DNA of 38,156 bases from Hydrogenophilales bacterium. Lineage in GTDB: Bacteria; Pseudomonadota; Gammaproteobacteria; Burkholderiales; Eutrophovitaceae. Under the pieces are notes generated by a model that saw only the letters and a program-made list of their open reading frames with translations, ran no database searches and was not told where the DNA came from. The position numbers were made by a program, and so were the translations under genes. The number at the start of each line of letters is the position of its first letter. Positions within the stretch are counted from its first letter, which is position 1. This document shows positions 26,346-34,763 of this stretch, one piece after another. The stretch is taken from positions 1-38,156 of the forward strand of contig CACKOO010000012.1 of assembly GCA_902601765.1 (NCBI GenBank). Reading direction: 5' to 3'.

Positions 26346-28265
26346 TCATTGCGAGTCTTTGATAAGGACATTTGCACTGATTGTTCCAGAACGTCCATCT
26401 TCAAATTTCACCTCGGTTGTAATACTACACTCTTTGGCTCCACTAAAAAGCGCTTCTATTAGTGGCGCATACTTTTTAGCCACAAAAGCTCTTCTCACTT
26501 TTCGACTTCGAGTCAGTTCCTCATCATCAGCATCTAGTTCTTTGTGGAGCACCAGAAATCTACTTATTCGTGAATTAGCGAGTTCCGGTTCTTTTTCTAG
26601 TTCAGAATTGACATTCATAATACATTCCGAAATTAAATCATAAATTTCAGCTTTTGCTGTAAGCTCAATATACCCAGCGTAAGCGAGTCCTTTTTTTTCT
26701 GCCCAGTTTCCAACCGCCTCCAAATCAATATTTATAAATGCGCATACAGTGTCTTTTTTATCGCCAAAACAAACAGCTTCCTTGATATACGGAAAAAACT
26801 TTAATTTGTTCTCGAGAAATTGAGGAGCAAACATTGTTCCATCATTTAGGCGGCCGATATCTTTCGATCGGTCAATAATTTTAAGGTGTCCATTCGCATC
26901 GATAAAACCAGCATCACCGGTTTTGAAAAAGCCGTCGGAAGTCAATGCCTCATCAGTTGCGGTAGGGTTTTTGTAATACTCTGCTAGCATGGAAGGAGAT
27001 TTAACTAAAATTTCCCCGTTACCATCAACTTTTATATTCACCCCTTTCATTGGTTTCCCTACACTATCATTTTTGATGTCGCCGTCGGCTTGCTTGCATA
27101 CGTGTGCTACCGTCTCTGTTTGACCATATAGTTGTTTCAAATTTATGCCGATCGATCGATAAAACTCGAACAAATCAGGTCCTATTGCCGCTCCAGCTGT
27201 ATAAGCAACTCTAACCCTGGACAAACCCAAGACATTAAGGAGAGGTCGAAAAAAAATAAGATTGCATGATCCGTAAAGTAATCGATTGCTAATCGATACC
27301 GGTTTTCCATCCATAATATCTGCGCCAAAATTTTTTCCTATTTTCAGGCTATATTCAAAAAGCTGCTTTTTTAAATGGCTCGCGTCTTCCATTCTAATCA
27401 TAACCTGAGTCAGTAGATCTTCAAATATTCGAGGCGGTGCGAAATAGTAAGTTGGTCCTATTTCGCGAAGATCCGCCATGACAGTATCACTCGATTCCGG
27501 GCAATTTACGGTGAATCCCGCAACTATCGCTTGAGCATACGAAAATAGGTGGTCACCAACCCAAGCCATTGGAAGGTACGATAATATTGAGTCTGAATCA
27601 CTGAGTTGGTCAAATTTAATATCCGCAGTCGCTGCTGATATCCACGCGGAGTGGGAGAGGCATACACCCTTGGGTTTTCCCGTTGTTCCGGACGTATACA
27701 AAATAATTGAATTGTCAGATGATTTATTTTTATTGATCTCATCATCGAAAAAGGTTTTATTCTTCGAATCGTAATCTTCACCAATTGCTCTCAAGTCATT
27801 ATATTCAATCAGTACACTTTCTCGATAATTTTTCAGACCCCGTGTGTCATCGTAATAAATGTGTTTAAGGGCGCTTGTTTTTGGGAGTATTTCAAGTAAT
27901 TTATCGACCTGTTCCTGGTCTTCAACTATGGCGTGACTAATTTCGGCATTATTTAAAACATATTCAATCTCATCTGCAACTGCATCCTGATAGATCGGCA
28001 CAGGAATTGCCCCCAGAGATTGAGCTGCAGCCATCGACCAATATAGCCGAGGTCGATTGTTGCCAACAATGGCTAAATTCATATCTCGTTTAAGCCCATG
28101 GCGAGCCAGACCACACGCGAGGTAGCGAATCTCGATTTCTACTTCTTGCCAATTCCAGCTCTGCCAAATTCCTAAGTCTTTGTGTCGAATTGCAACTTTA
28201 CCCGGATGCAACTTCGCATTTCGTGCGATCAATTTAGGAAAAGTGGCATCTGTCGTGGTTACCAT
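26346..28265 (-). CDS. Long-chain-type AMP-dependent acyl-CoA synthetase
   Basis: A 639-residue adenylate-forming ligase of the ACSL/FadD-like class that activates a carboxylic acid to its CoA thioester. The P-loop is YTSGTTGKPKG (190-200). Other marks are SYLPMAWVGDHLF, a FYRSIGINLKQLYGQTETVAHV core (YGQTE), FFKTGDAGFIDANGHLKIIDRSKDI and a hinge Asp/Lys after it. It is the first gene of the liv group, with a GAGG ribosome site before the ATG. ACSL-type ligases in front of liv genes are common in proteobacteria; their substrate is often unknown, and chain length cannot be read from sequence. Confidence 0.92.
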   Translation of the reverse strand: MVTTTDATFPKLIARNAKLHPGKVAIRHKDLGIWQSWNWQEVEIEIRYLACGLARHGLKRDMNLAIVGNNRPRLYWSMAAAQSLGAIPVPIYQDAVADEIEYVLNNAEISHAIVEDQEQVDKLLEILPKTSALKHIYYDDTRGLKNYRESVLIEYNDLRAIGEDYDSKNKTFFDDEINKNKSSDNSIILYTSGTTGKPKGVCLSHSAWISAATADIKFDQLSDSDSILSYLPMAWVGDHLFSYAQAIVAGFTVNCPESSDTVMADLREIGPTYYFAPPRIFEDLLTQVMIRMEDASHLKKQLFEYSLKIGKNFGADIMDGKPVSISNRLLYGSCNLIFFRPLLNVLGLSRVRVAYTAGAAIGPDLFEFYRSIGINLKQLYGQTETVAHVCKQADGDIKNDSVGKPMKGVNIKVDGNGEILVKSPSMLAEYYKNPTATDEALTSDGFFKTGDAGFIDANGHLKIIDRSKDIGRLNDGTMFAPQFLENKLKFFPYIKEAVCFGDKKDTVCAFINIDLEAVGNWAEKKGLAYAGYIELTAKAEIYDLISECIMNVNSELEKEPELANSRISRFLVLHKELDADDEELTRSRKVRRAFVAKKYAPLIEALFSGAKECSITTEVKFEDGRSGTISANVLIKDSQ

Positions 28266-28335
28266 CTTTTTACCTCATCATCAAACAGCGCATAGCTTAC
28301 TACAGACTGCCTCTAATGTTTAAGGAGAAACTGTT

Positions 28336-29697
28336 TTAATTTTCATTTGTTAAGATCTTGACGGGTAAATCTCGGTCTAGAAGAGCCGGGTAGTAGTACG
28401 CGAGGGAAAGTCCTCGGGCGACGAAGTGAAAGTAAATAGCTAACCAGAGGCCCGCGTTACCCAGTGGCGTCATTAGCCACCAGACTAAAATAAACAAAGA
28501 AGTGGATATCAACATACTTTTTACCATTTCTCGAGTCCAAGTTGCGCCCAAAAAAATTCCATCTAATTGGTAACACCACGTGGCCACGAGAGGAGCACAA
28601 GCAGCCCAAATTACGTATTGATTGGCGATCAAACGAACATTTGGTTCAATCGTCAGTATATTTATTATCCATGGTCCAGTTAGGGCCAAAATAAAGGAAG
28701 CTAGCACCGCGATTAAGGCACTCCAAATAATGGTGGTTTTGCAGACTTTGATAAAGCTTTTTCTATTGATAGCCCCGAATGCTCTTCCAGCAAGGCTCTC
28801 TGCTGCAATGGCGAAACCATCGAGAAAGTAGGCGGTTGTGGTAACAAAGTGAAGCAGGATCGCATTAGCAGCCAAAATTAAATCGCCATTTTTCGCACTT
28901 TGCAAAGTGAACCATGCGAAAACAAACATTAGAGCTAACGATCGGATCATTATATCTTTGCTGACGTTGAATAGGTGTCGAAGTCTTTTTATATTCCAAA
29001 TAGCCGAATGATCATCCGTTACAGTTAGTTTTCTCACGCTTAGGCTAGCGATAACTAGGCCAAGGATTGCTGCTATTACTTCTGCGAACAATGTACCAAT
29101 AGCTACCCCTTTAACTCCCATTCCCATCTCGACAACAAAATACCAATCGAGTGCCGCGTTAAGAAGGTTAAGAACTACTTGTACTAATAATGCGAAACGC
29201 GGATTGCCGATTCCAATAAACCAACCGATAAGCGCATAGTTCACAAACGTAACCGGAGCTGACCAGATTCTTATTTCAAAGTATTCTCTCGATAAAGATT
29301 CTACGAGATCACTGGCATCTATAAAGAAAAAACCCGCTGTCATGATCGGCAGTTGTAAAACCACCATACTCGTTCCCAAAACTACAGCGACAGTTATAGC
29401 ACGGAACAAGATGGCTCTTGTTTCATTCGGATTTTTCGCACCAACTGATTGCGCCGCTAAACTGGTAGTACCCATTCTGAGGAAACCAAACCCCCAATAA
29501 ATTAAGGAGAAAAACATAGCGCTTATGGCAACAGCCCCAATATGTGACGGATTCGGTATTTGTCCGACTATCGCGGTATCTACAACACCTATAAGTGGTG
29601 TAGATATATTTGAGAACATTACCGGGACGGCAATTGCTAGTACTTTTTTATGGGATATCGATTCGTCTGGTATTTGTGGGGATCTTGACATAACCAT
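28336..29697 (-). CDS. MATE family efflux transporter (DinF-like)
   Basis: An integral membrane antiporter of the MATE family with about twelve hydrophobic helices. Diagnostic segments are VLAIAVPVMFSNISTPLIGVVDTAIVG (N-terminal, quoted to locate), FGFLRMGTTSLAAQSVGA, GVKGVAIGTLFAEV and a second-half repeat with DGFAIAAESLAGRAFGA. The YWGFGFLRMGTT wording is of the DinF branch. Exports a cationic or toxic compound using a sodium or proton gradient; the substrate is unknown. The start is uncertain: TTG at 29703, ATG at 29697 and ATG at 29691 are all in frame and none has a clear ribosome site; I used the first ATG. Confidence 0.9.
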   Translation of the reverse strand: MVMSRSPQIPDESISHKKVLAIAVPVMFSNISTPLIGVVDTAIVGQIPNPSHIGAVAISAMFFSLIYWGFGFLRMGTTSLAAQSVGAKNPNETRAILFRAITVAVVLGTSMVVLQLPIMTAGFFFIDASDLVESLSREYFEIRIWSAPVTFVNYALIGWFIGIGNPRFALLVQVVLNLLNAALDWYFVVEMGMGVKGVAIGTLFAEVIAAILGLVIASLSVRKLTVTDDHSAIWNIKRLRHLFNVSKDIMIRSLALMFVFAWFTLQSAKNGDLILAANAILLHFVTTTAYFLDGFAIAAESLAGRAFGAINRKSFIKVCKTTIIWSALIAVLASFILALTGPWIINILTIEPNVRLIANQYVIWAACAPLVATWCYQLDGIFLGATWTREMVKSMLISTSLFILVWWLMTPLGNAGLWLAIYFHFVARGLSLAYYYPALLDRDLPVKILTNEN

Positions 29698-29762
29698 CAA
29701 CAAAAATTGACTGTCAGATAGTTCTAGTAGACGAGAAATTAACGAAGTGGTTCACTATTTTT

Positions 29763-30668
29763 TTATTTGTCTACATCGCTTTCATTATACAGTTCATAAA
29801 TACTTGAGAAATCTAAACTACCATACCCTTTCGACTTGTGAAGCGCATAGAGCGAACTAGCTTGTGATCCCAAGGGAGTAGGTGAAACGCTTTTTTGGCT
29901 TAGCTCCATCGCAAGCCCTAAGTCTTTGTGCATGAGGTTGACTTGAAATCCACCCTGATAATTGTTGGAAGAAGGTACGCCATTCATGATTCCGGGAACA
30001 GGGTTATAGGCCTCCAGTACCCAATTGCCCCCAGAGCTTTTTTTCATAATTTGTGACAATACCCCAGGGTCCAGGCCATTTCTAATCCCCATATTCAGTG
30101 TTTCAGATGTCCCTGCCATGAGTATGCCCAGTAACATATTATTGCATGCTTTTGCAATTTGCCCCGCTCCACTTTCGCCTGCGTGAAAAATATTGCGCCC
30201 CATAGTCTCTAAAACTGGCTTTACAAGATCAAAATCTTTTTTACTCCCCCCTACCATGAATGCCAGAGTACCAGAGATGGCTCCACCAACTCCTCCTGAA
30301 ACCGGGGCATCAACAAAACTAATTCCTTTTGCTCTAGCGACCCTCTCGATATCCTGTGACACATCCGCTTCAATTGTGGATGAATCGATAAATATTGCAG
30401 TCCCCTCTTGGCTCGCAGTTTCTAAAAGTTGATCATCTCCTAGGTAAAGTTGTTTAACATGGCGACCGGCTGGAAGCATGGAAATCACATAATCTGCATT
30501 TGAAATAGATTTTGCTGCTGATTGCGCTTTACGCGCACCGTCAGCAACTAGTTTATCCATCGCAGTTACTGAAATATCAAATACCGTGAGTTCATGGCCA
30601 GCCTTGAGAAGGTTTCGAGCCATTGGTGTACCCATATTACCCAGACCAATAAAGCTAATTTTTGCCAT
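29763..30668 (-). CDS. mmsB: 3-Hydroxyisobutyrate dehydrogenase
   Basis: NAD-dependent oxidation of 3-hydroxyisobutyrate to methylmalonate semialdehyde in valine breakdown. The 301-residue protein has the Rossmann motif FIGLGNMGTPMA (6-17), the substrate-binding DAPVSGGVGGA (120-130), catalytic Lys173 in GQIAKACNNML and the C-terminal LMHKDLGLAMELS. A GGAG ribosome site lies 8 bases before the ATG. It is the last of four co-oriented valine-degradation genes, 23 bases after the CoA hydrolase, which is what separates it from the related tartronate-semialdehyde reductases. Confidence 0.95.
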   Translation of the reverse strand: MAKISFIGLGNMGTPMARNLLKAGHELTVFDISVTAMDKLVADGARKAQSAAKSISNADYVISMLPAGRHVKQLYLGDDQLLETASQEGTAIFIDSSTIEADVSQDIERVARAKGISFVDAPVSGGVGGAISGTLAFMVGGSKKDFDLVKPVLETMGRNIFHAGESGAGQIAKACNNMLLGILMAGTSETLNMGIRNGLDPGVLSQIMKKSSGGNWVLEAYNPVPGIMNGVPSSNNYQGGFQVNLMHKDLGLAMELSQKSVSPTPLGSQASSLYALHKSKGYGSLDFSSIYELYNESDVDK

Positions 30669-30691
30669 GGTCGTACTCCTTTTTTAACAGA

Positions 30692-31807
30692 TTATGCTGG
30701 ACGCTTTTCTAGTAGTCCATCCAGCGGGTTTACATCCCAAGGTGGTTCAAAGAAGTTTGCAACAGTATTACGTGGAACTTCTTTAAAATCTTTAAAGGTC
30801 CAGTCTGGTTTGTTATCTTTATCTACCAATCGAGCTCTTACTCCTTCTGGAAATTCACGGTGCCGTAAAAACTGACCTGTGAGAATCATTTCCATTTTGA
30901 ATATTTGCCACAAAGACATCTTTTTTGCCACCTCTAATTGCTTCTCTACAACCAAAGCTGCTAGAGGGCTTCCATATGATAAACTCTGTTGCATTCTTCC
31001 TATCCATCCGTCTTTTGAGTTTTCGGACAAAAGCCTATCAAACGTCGCTGATAAATTTTTCTTGCTCATGGCTTTAATTATTAGCTCTCTGTGAGGATCA
31101 ATTTTTCCGGGTTGCTCTTTTTTATCGTAATTACTTTCTCTTGCCAGACTACATAAAATGTTATTGACTACAATCATTTCATTTTGGTTTTTGAAGTCGC
31201 CCTTGCATAGCCTATCCAGTAGATCCTCTCTTTTTGAGCTGGATAAAAAGTGATCGGCGAGATTTAATTTGATTGCATCGGTCCCGTTGATATGACACCC
31301 GGATATTCCCAAAAATAGTCCAAAAGGTTCGGGTACTTTGTTTAAAAAATGACTACCTCCTACATCTGGATAATAACCAATTGCTACTTCTGGCATGGCT
31401 AGCCTTGACGTTTCCGTTACCACTCTTGCACCGCATCCATTCATTAGGCCCATTCCGCCACCCATAACGATACCCGAACCCCAACAAATAATTGGCTTTG
31501 AATAGCCATGCATTTTATAGTCCAAGATAAATTCGTGAGCAAAGAAGGTTTCTGCCTCTTCTGGTCCTTTATAGCTTATATTTTTTCTGACCTTGACCAC
31601 ATCACCCCCTGCACAAAAAGCTTTGTCACCGGCCCCATCTAAAATAATGGCCACTACATCTGAGTGCTGCCACTCAAAGAGCTTTTTGTAAATTGCATCA
31701 ACCATTCCGAGCGTTAGTGCGTTTAAATGTTTTTCGGAATTCAAGACGATTTCCGCTATTTTGCGTCCGTCTTTCGCTAGATGCTCCTTAAAAATGACTT
31801 CCTTCAT
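30692..31807 (-). CDS. 3-Hydroxyisobutyryl-CoA hydrolase (enoyl-CoA hydratase family)
   Basis: A crotonase-fold protein of 371 residues; the length and the C-terminal extension after about residue 200 fit the hydrolase rather than a hydratase (about 260). Visible are AFCAGGDV (64-70, oxyanion hole), GIVMGGGMGL (112-121) and MPEVAIGYYPDVGGSHFL (138-155), with Glu140 and Asp148 as the expected catalytic pair. The C-terminal domain contains FDRLLSENSKDG and an EFPEGVRARLVDKDNKP...W segment that is nearly invariant in the family. It frees 3-hydroxyisobutyrate for MmsB, the neighbour 23 bases downstream. Confidence 0.93.
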   Translation of the reverse strand: MKEVIFKEHLAKDGRKIAEIVLNSEKHLNALTLGMVDAIYKKLFEWQHSDVVAIILDGAGDKAFCAGGDVVKVRKNISYKGPEEAETFFAHEFILDYKMHGYSKPIICWGSGIVMGGGMGLMNGCGARVVTETSRLAMPEVAIGYYPDVGGSHFLNKVPEPFGLFLGISGCHINGTDAIKLNLADHFLSSSKREDLLDRLCKGDFKNQNEMIVVNNILCSLARESNYDKKEQPGKIDPHRELIIKAMSKKNLSATFDRLLSENSKDGWIGRMQQSLSYGSPLAALVVEKQLEVAKKMSLWQIFKMEMILTGQFLRHREFPEGVRARLVDKDNKPDWTFKDFKEVPRNTVANFFEPPWDVNPLDGLLEKRPA

Positions 31808-31856
31808 TAGGTTTTTCTTTCCGACAAAATTAAATGCAAGTTTTTTTGACTAGATA

Positions 31857-33014
31857 TTAAGTGATCATTGATGCTTCTTTGATTAGTATTCGGTTAGCAA
31901 TAATAACTTTCATTATCTCATTAGTACCTTCAAGTATACGATGCACTCGGGTGTCTCTCAGGTATCTTTCCAAAGGATATTCTTTTATATATCCGATCCC
32001 ACCGAATATTTGGAGTGCTTCGTCGCAAATATTGAAGCAACTATCAGTTGCAAATCGTTTGGCCATAGCACAATAAATTGTTTTGTCGGGGTGATTATGA
32101 TCTAAACGAGTAGCTGCTAGGCGAACCATTTGGCGTGACGCTACAAGGTTAGTATTCATATCAGCCAGCTTGAATCTTAATCCTTGAAAGTCTGACAATG
32201 GCTTTCTAAATTGTTGCCTTTCATTCATATAATCACGAGCTTTTTCTAGTGCTGACTGAGCAGTTCCAATAGAGCATGTCGCGATATTTATACGGCCTCC
32301 ATCTAGCCCTTGCATAGCTATTTTAAATCCCTCTCCCTCGTTCCCTAACATGGCTTCCCCGGGAACCTTAACTCCTTCAAAACTAATCGACCGGGTAGGT
32401 TGGCTATTCCAGCCCATTTTTTTTTCTTTTCGACCAAATAAGATTCCGTTAGATTTTGCCTCTACAACAAAAGCTGAAATGCCTGACGGCCCCTCAGCGC
32501 CTGTTCGTGCCATTACCAGTAGCAAATCAGTTTCACCAGCTCCTGATGAAAAAATTTTTCCACCATCTAAAACATAATCGGAGCCATTTTTTACAGCTTT
32601 AGTCCTTATTGAGCTTGCATCTGAGCCAGCGTTTGGTTCAGTTAAACAGTATGACGCAAGTGCTTTGCCGCTAGTCAGGTGTTCACCCCACCTTTCTTTT
32701 ATTTGATTACTGCCAAATGTACAAATCATCCATGTTGCCATGTTGTGAATCGTTATGAAGGCTGTAGTAGACGTGCAGCCTTTGGCTAACTCTTCAAATA
32801 TAATACTGGTGTCGAGGCGGCTGAGGCCCATGCCTCCAACAGATTGTGGTGCATATAACCCACACAGACCGAGCTTCCCAGCGTGTTCTATTGCATTACG
32901 AGGAAACGCCTCCTCTTCATCCCATTTTTGAGCATGTGGAGCTAACTCATTTTTTGAGAAAGCTCGAGCCATATCGACGTAGGCTAGCTGTTCTTCGTTT
33001 AGTTCGAAATTCAT
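31857..33014 (-). CDS. Acyl-CoA dehydrogenase, probable isobutyryl-CoA dehydrogenase
   Basis: An FAD-dependent acyl-CoA dehydrogenase, 385 residues. Visible are YCLTEPNAGSDASSIRT (FAD/substrate loop), DGGRINIATCSIGTAQSALEKARDYM, QIFGGIGYIKEYPLERYLRD and the catalytic base Glu362 in ILEGTNEIM. Together with mmsA, the hydrolase and mmsB it makes an unbroken valine module, so isobutyryl-CoA is the most likely substrate; 2-methylbutyryl-CoA or other short branched acyl-CoAs cannot be excluded. It lies 49 bases before the hydrolase gene and 16 after mmsA. Confidence 0.9.
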   Translation of the reverse strand: MNFELNEEQLAYVDMARAFSKNELAPHAQKWDEEEAFPRNAIEHAGKLGLCGLYAPQSVGGMGLSRLDTSIIFEELAKGCTSTTAFITIHNMATWMICTFGSNQIKERWGEHLTSGKALASYCLTEPNAGSDASSIRTKAVKNGSDYVLDGGKIFSSGAGETDLLLVMARTGAEGPSGISAFVVEAKSNGILFGRKEKKMGWNSQPTRSISFEGVKVPGEAMLGNEGEGFKIAMQGLDGGRINIATCSIGTAQSALEKARDYMNERQQFRKPLSDFQGLRFKLADMNTNLVASRQMVRLAATRLDHNHPDKTIYCAMAKRFATDSCFNICDEALQIFGGIGYIKEYPLERYLRDTRVHRILEGTNEIMKVIIANRILIKEASMIT

Positions 33015-33030
33015 GTTTTGTGGCCAGCCT

Positions 33031-34542
33031 TTACTTTAGGGTAATTGATGTATTGACTCCCGTATCAATATCTTCCTCAAACCATCTTGCCGTAACTGTT
33101 TTTGTTTCGGTATAGAATTTCACAGCTTGTTTACCGTAAGCATGCTGATCTCCATAAAACGATTTGCGCCATCCAGTGAAAGAGAACATTGGCAGTGGAA
33201 CAGGCACTGGAACATTTATTCCGACTTGTCCTACTTTGATTTCATGCTGATATTTTCTGGCTGCGGCTCCACTCGATGTAAAAATTGAGGTCCCGTTTCC
33301 ATAGGGATTTTCGTTTACTAGTTTAATCGCGTCTTCGAGATTTTCAGCTTCAAGAGCAACCAATACGGGTCCAAAAATTTCCTCTTTATAAATAGACATA
33401 TCTGTAGTGACGCTCTTAAACATAGTTGGTCCGACCCAGTTGCCATCAGGATACCCATCTATCTGGCACTCCGATCCATCCAGAATACACTCCGCTCCAC
33501 TTTTTTTTCCTTCTGAAATAAACCTCAACACTCTTTTTTTCGCTTCCGGACTTATTAGTGGTCCATATGCCGCATTTTTATCATGCCATACTCCTGGCCG
33601 AATTTTTGCTAAGGCATCTCGTACTTCGGGAATCCAGTTGCGTGCTTCACCCACAAAAACTGCAACGGAAATAGCCATACATCTTTGACCAGCAGCTCCG
33701 ACAGAGGAGCCAAGGAGGTTATTAATCACATGTTTTTTTTGCGCATCTGGCATTACAACCATATGATTTTTAGCACCGGCTAATGCCTGAACTCTTTTAA
33801 GGTGGTGTGTCCCAGTTCTGTAGATATGTTCACCCGCTGCAACAGACCCCACAAACGAAATTGCCGGTGTATCTTTGTGCACCAAGAGTTGGTTTACCAC
33901 GCTTTTATCGCCATGAACAATTTGAAGCAGGCCATCCGGCGCTCCGGCCTCCATAAACAACTCCCCTAGGCGAGTGGGGGTCAATGGGTCTTGCTCAGAG
34001 GGTTTCAAAATAAACGTATTCCCACACGCTATTGCCATTGGGAACATCCATAGCGGGATCATGGCTGGAAAGTTGAAGGGTGTAATCCCAACGCAAACAC
34101 CTAATGGTTGTGTAATGCTGTAACAGTCAATTTTTCGCGCCACATTCTCGACGGTTTCACCCATAACTAAACTAGCAATGTTACACGCATGTTCTACTAC
34201 CTCTATTCCCCTCCATACATCTCCTTTCGCATCTTCAATATTTTTACCAGTTTCTTTTGCCACAATCTCACCCAGCTCGTCATGGTGCTCTTTGAGGATA
34301 TGCTGATACCTAAGCATTAATCTCGCTCGATCTCCTACCGATACGTTTTTCCAATTTTCAAAAGCGGTTTTACCATTTTCAATCGTTTCTGCCACTTCAT
34401 TTTCCGTCGCACACGGCACGTTGGCTATCACGTTTTGAGTTGCTGGATCCGTGACGGGAATAAGTTTGGACGCCTGGCTTTCAATAAACTTACCATTGAT
34501 GAGAAGAGGAACTGATTTGATGGGAGTGGTTTGGTCATTCAT
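33031..34542 (-). CDS. mmsA: Methylmalonate-semialdehyde dehydrogenase (CoA-acylating)
   Basis: A CoA-dependent aldehyde dehydrogenase converting methylmalonate semialdehyde to propionyl-CoA (and malonate semialdehyde to acetyl-CoA). It is 503 residues with the nucleophile Cys288 in [24 protein letters not shown] (154-168) and the family ending [37 protein letters not shown] (quoted to locate: [15 protein letters not shown]). Absence of the usual Glu general base is characteristic of this branch. It is the first gene of the valine operon; the 221-base gap upstream contains overlapping dyads that may be the regulatory site. Confidence 0.96.
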   Translation of the reverse strand: MNDQTTPIKSVPLLINGKFIESQASKLIPVTDPATQNVIANVPCATENEVAETIENGKTAFENWKNVSVGDRARLMLRYQHILKEHHDELGEIVAKETGKNIEDAKGDVWRGIEVVEHACNIASLVMGETVENVARKIDCYSITQPLGVCVGITPFNFPAMIPLWMFPMAIACGNTFILKPSEQDPLTPTRLGELFMEAGAPDGLLQIVHGDKSVVNQLLVHKDTPAISFVGSVAAGEHIYRTGTHHLKRVQALAGAKNHMVVMPDAQKKHVINNLLGSSVGAAGQRCMAISVAVFVGEARNWIPEVRDALAKIRPGVWHDKNAAYGPLISPEAKKRVLRFISEGKKSGAECILDGSECQIDGYPDGNWVGPTMFKSVTTDMSIYKEEIFGPVLVALEAENLEDAIKLVNENPYGNGTSIFTSSGAAARKYQHEIKVGQVGINVPVPVPLPMFSFTGWRKSFYGDQHAYGKQAVKFYTETKTVTARWFEEDIDTGVNTSITLK

Positions 34543-34660
34543 TTAGTTTTACCTTATAGAGAGAAAAGTATTTGAAGTAATAGTACTGTGATTTTAGCAA
34601 GAAATATGAAAGCCAAACAGTGTATAAAATATTTAATGTAAATTTTGTCTTTTTTTCTAT

Positions 34661-34687
34661 TATCTTAAAGATATTAGGTAAATATCT
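34661..34687. promoter_or_regulatory. Overlapping dyads upstream of mmsA, possible operator
   Basis: Two inverted repeats share bases in the largest gap of the window: TATCTT-A-AAGATA (34661-34673) and AGATATT-AGGTA-AATATCT (34669-34687), both perfect. They lie about 120-145 bases upstream of the mmsA start and downstream of the aldolase-fusion gene. No T-run or GC-rich stem is present, so an operator is likelier than a terminator. The regulator is unknown. Confidence 0.35.
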
Positions 34688-34763
34688 CATGTTGATACAT
34701 TTTTACTTTTCGTTGCAGAGTGGACAACTTAGCAAAAAAGCCAATGTCTCGATTATTTTTTTA

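Noticed and set aside
26125..26643. 172-codon open frame on the plus strand
   Set aside because: Antisense across the junction of livG and the acyl-CoA synthetase; Ser-rich shadow without motifs.
34543..34763. Small gene or RNA in the largest intergenic gap
   Set aside because: No open frame with a ribosome site and no recognisable RNA structure apart from the AT-rich dyads already reported.
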